A DNA stretch of 40,857 nucleotides, taken from an uncultured Nitratifractor sp. (GTDB lineage Bacteria; Campylobacterota; Campylobacteria; Campylobacterales; Sulfurovaceae). A program made the position numbers and the translations under genes. Positions 40,624-40,857 of the stretch are shown piece after piece. The notes under the pieces were generated by a model. It saw nothing but the letters and a program-made list of their open reading frames with translations, was not told the origin of the DNA and searched no databases. Numbering within the stretch: the first letter of the stretch is position 1; each line of letters starts with the position of its first letter. The stretch is from assembly GCA_913054475.1 (NCBI GenBank), contig CAJXJF010000009.1, forward strand, positions 1 through 40,857. Reading direction: 5' to 3'.

Positions 40624-40857
40624 GTGAACTGCCGTGTAGGTAGCTTAGAAATCTTGTCCCCATATGCGCAACTGCGCCGACAAGTGAACTGCCGTGTAGG
40701 TAGCTTAGAAACAACTTGTCGAAGATTATATAAACAAACGCACGTGAACTGCCGTGTAGGTAGCTTAGAAAAATAACTCGGCATATATCGCGATAACTCG
40801 GCCGTGAACTGCCGTGTAGGTAGCTTAGAAATAAGCCAGAGGAGGTAGATATCGTTA
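40624..40857 (+). CRISPR. Type I-F CRISPR array, four repeats seen, continues past the window
   Basis: Identical 28-base repeats lie at 40624-40651, 40684-40711, 40744-40771 and 40804-40831. The core CTGCCGTGTAGGTAG forms a CTGCC/GGTAG stem with one G-U pair, followed by CTTAGAAA, the type I-F form. Three full spacers are exactly 32 bases (40652-40683, 40712-40743, 40772-40803), and a fourth is cut at the window end (40832-40857). Repeats read toward the right with the leader next to csy4, so the first spacers should be the newest. No spacer matches another place in this window. Spacer 1 has the palindrome GCGCA-AC-TGCGC and spacer 3 has ATAACTCGGC twice. Confidence 0.98.

Noticed and set aside
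40512-40784. ORFs across the array on both strands
   Set aside because: They are translations of CRISPR repeats (repeated KLPTRQFT or NCRVGSLE), not genes.

Overview
The window reads as a chromosomal segment of a Campylobacterota (epsilonproteobacterial) bacterium. The housekeeping proteins have the style of that group, Ile ATA and Arg AGA/AGG codons are frequent, TATAAT -10 boxes are common while -35 boxes are weak, and genes are densely packed with 1-16 base overlaps. Genus is not determinable from the sequence alone.

Layout. (1) 1-419: non-coding, with a REP-like cluster of GCGACT..AGTCGC palindromes. (2) 420-18279: core genes. On the minus strand are rsmG, ribA and bioD; on the plus strand clpS-clpA-aat-tal-pilT; on the minus strand dnaE, a small coiled-coil gene, kdsB, galU and two small unknown genes; on the plus strand uvrB and ppk1. 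clpS, clpA and aat together form a leucine/phenylalanine N-degron pathway in one operon. (3) 18590-28936: a ten-gene minus-strand surface-polysaccharide operon. It encodes an EpsG-like polymerase, a formyltransferase, a polysaccharide deacetylase, two GT4 glycosyltransferases, a Dlt-like acylation cassette (SGNH protein, MBOAT, carrier protein, AMP-forming ligase) and a sulfotransferase. Its middle part is visibly more AT-rich than the flanks. A divergent GT-C-like membrane protein (29039-30469) and a membrane pentapeptide-repeat protein (30571-32166) follow. (4) 32357-40857: a complete type I-F CRISPR-Cas locus in the order cas1, cas2-3, csy1, csy2, csy3, csy4/cas6f, then a CRISPR array of 28-base repeats and 32-base spacers that runs off the window end.

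The most exciting element lies in the 196 bases between cas2-3 and csy1. Three degenerate copies of the CRISPR repeat are present there. The first two flank an 18-base spacer-like segment (36587-36604). Its first 16 bases match 36638-36653 at 15 of 16 positions. That matching site is preceded by CC, the type I-F PAM, and covers the TTGACA -35 box of a good sigma70 promoter (TTGACA-17-TAGACT) that drives csy1-csy4. The only mismatch falls at guide position 12, one of the every-sixth positions that type I Cascade flips out and does not read. This is the architecture expected of a crRNA-like guide, of the CreR/CreA type, that directs the Csy complex to repress its own operon. A third repeat-like hairpin begins at the predicted start of the csy mRNA and may add a Csy4-dependent control. 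All of this is sequence-based inference that needs experimental confirmation.
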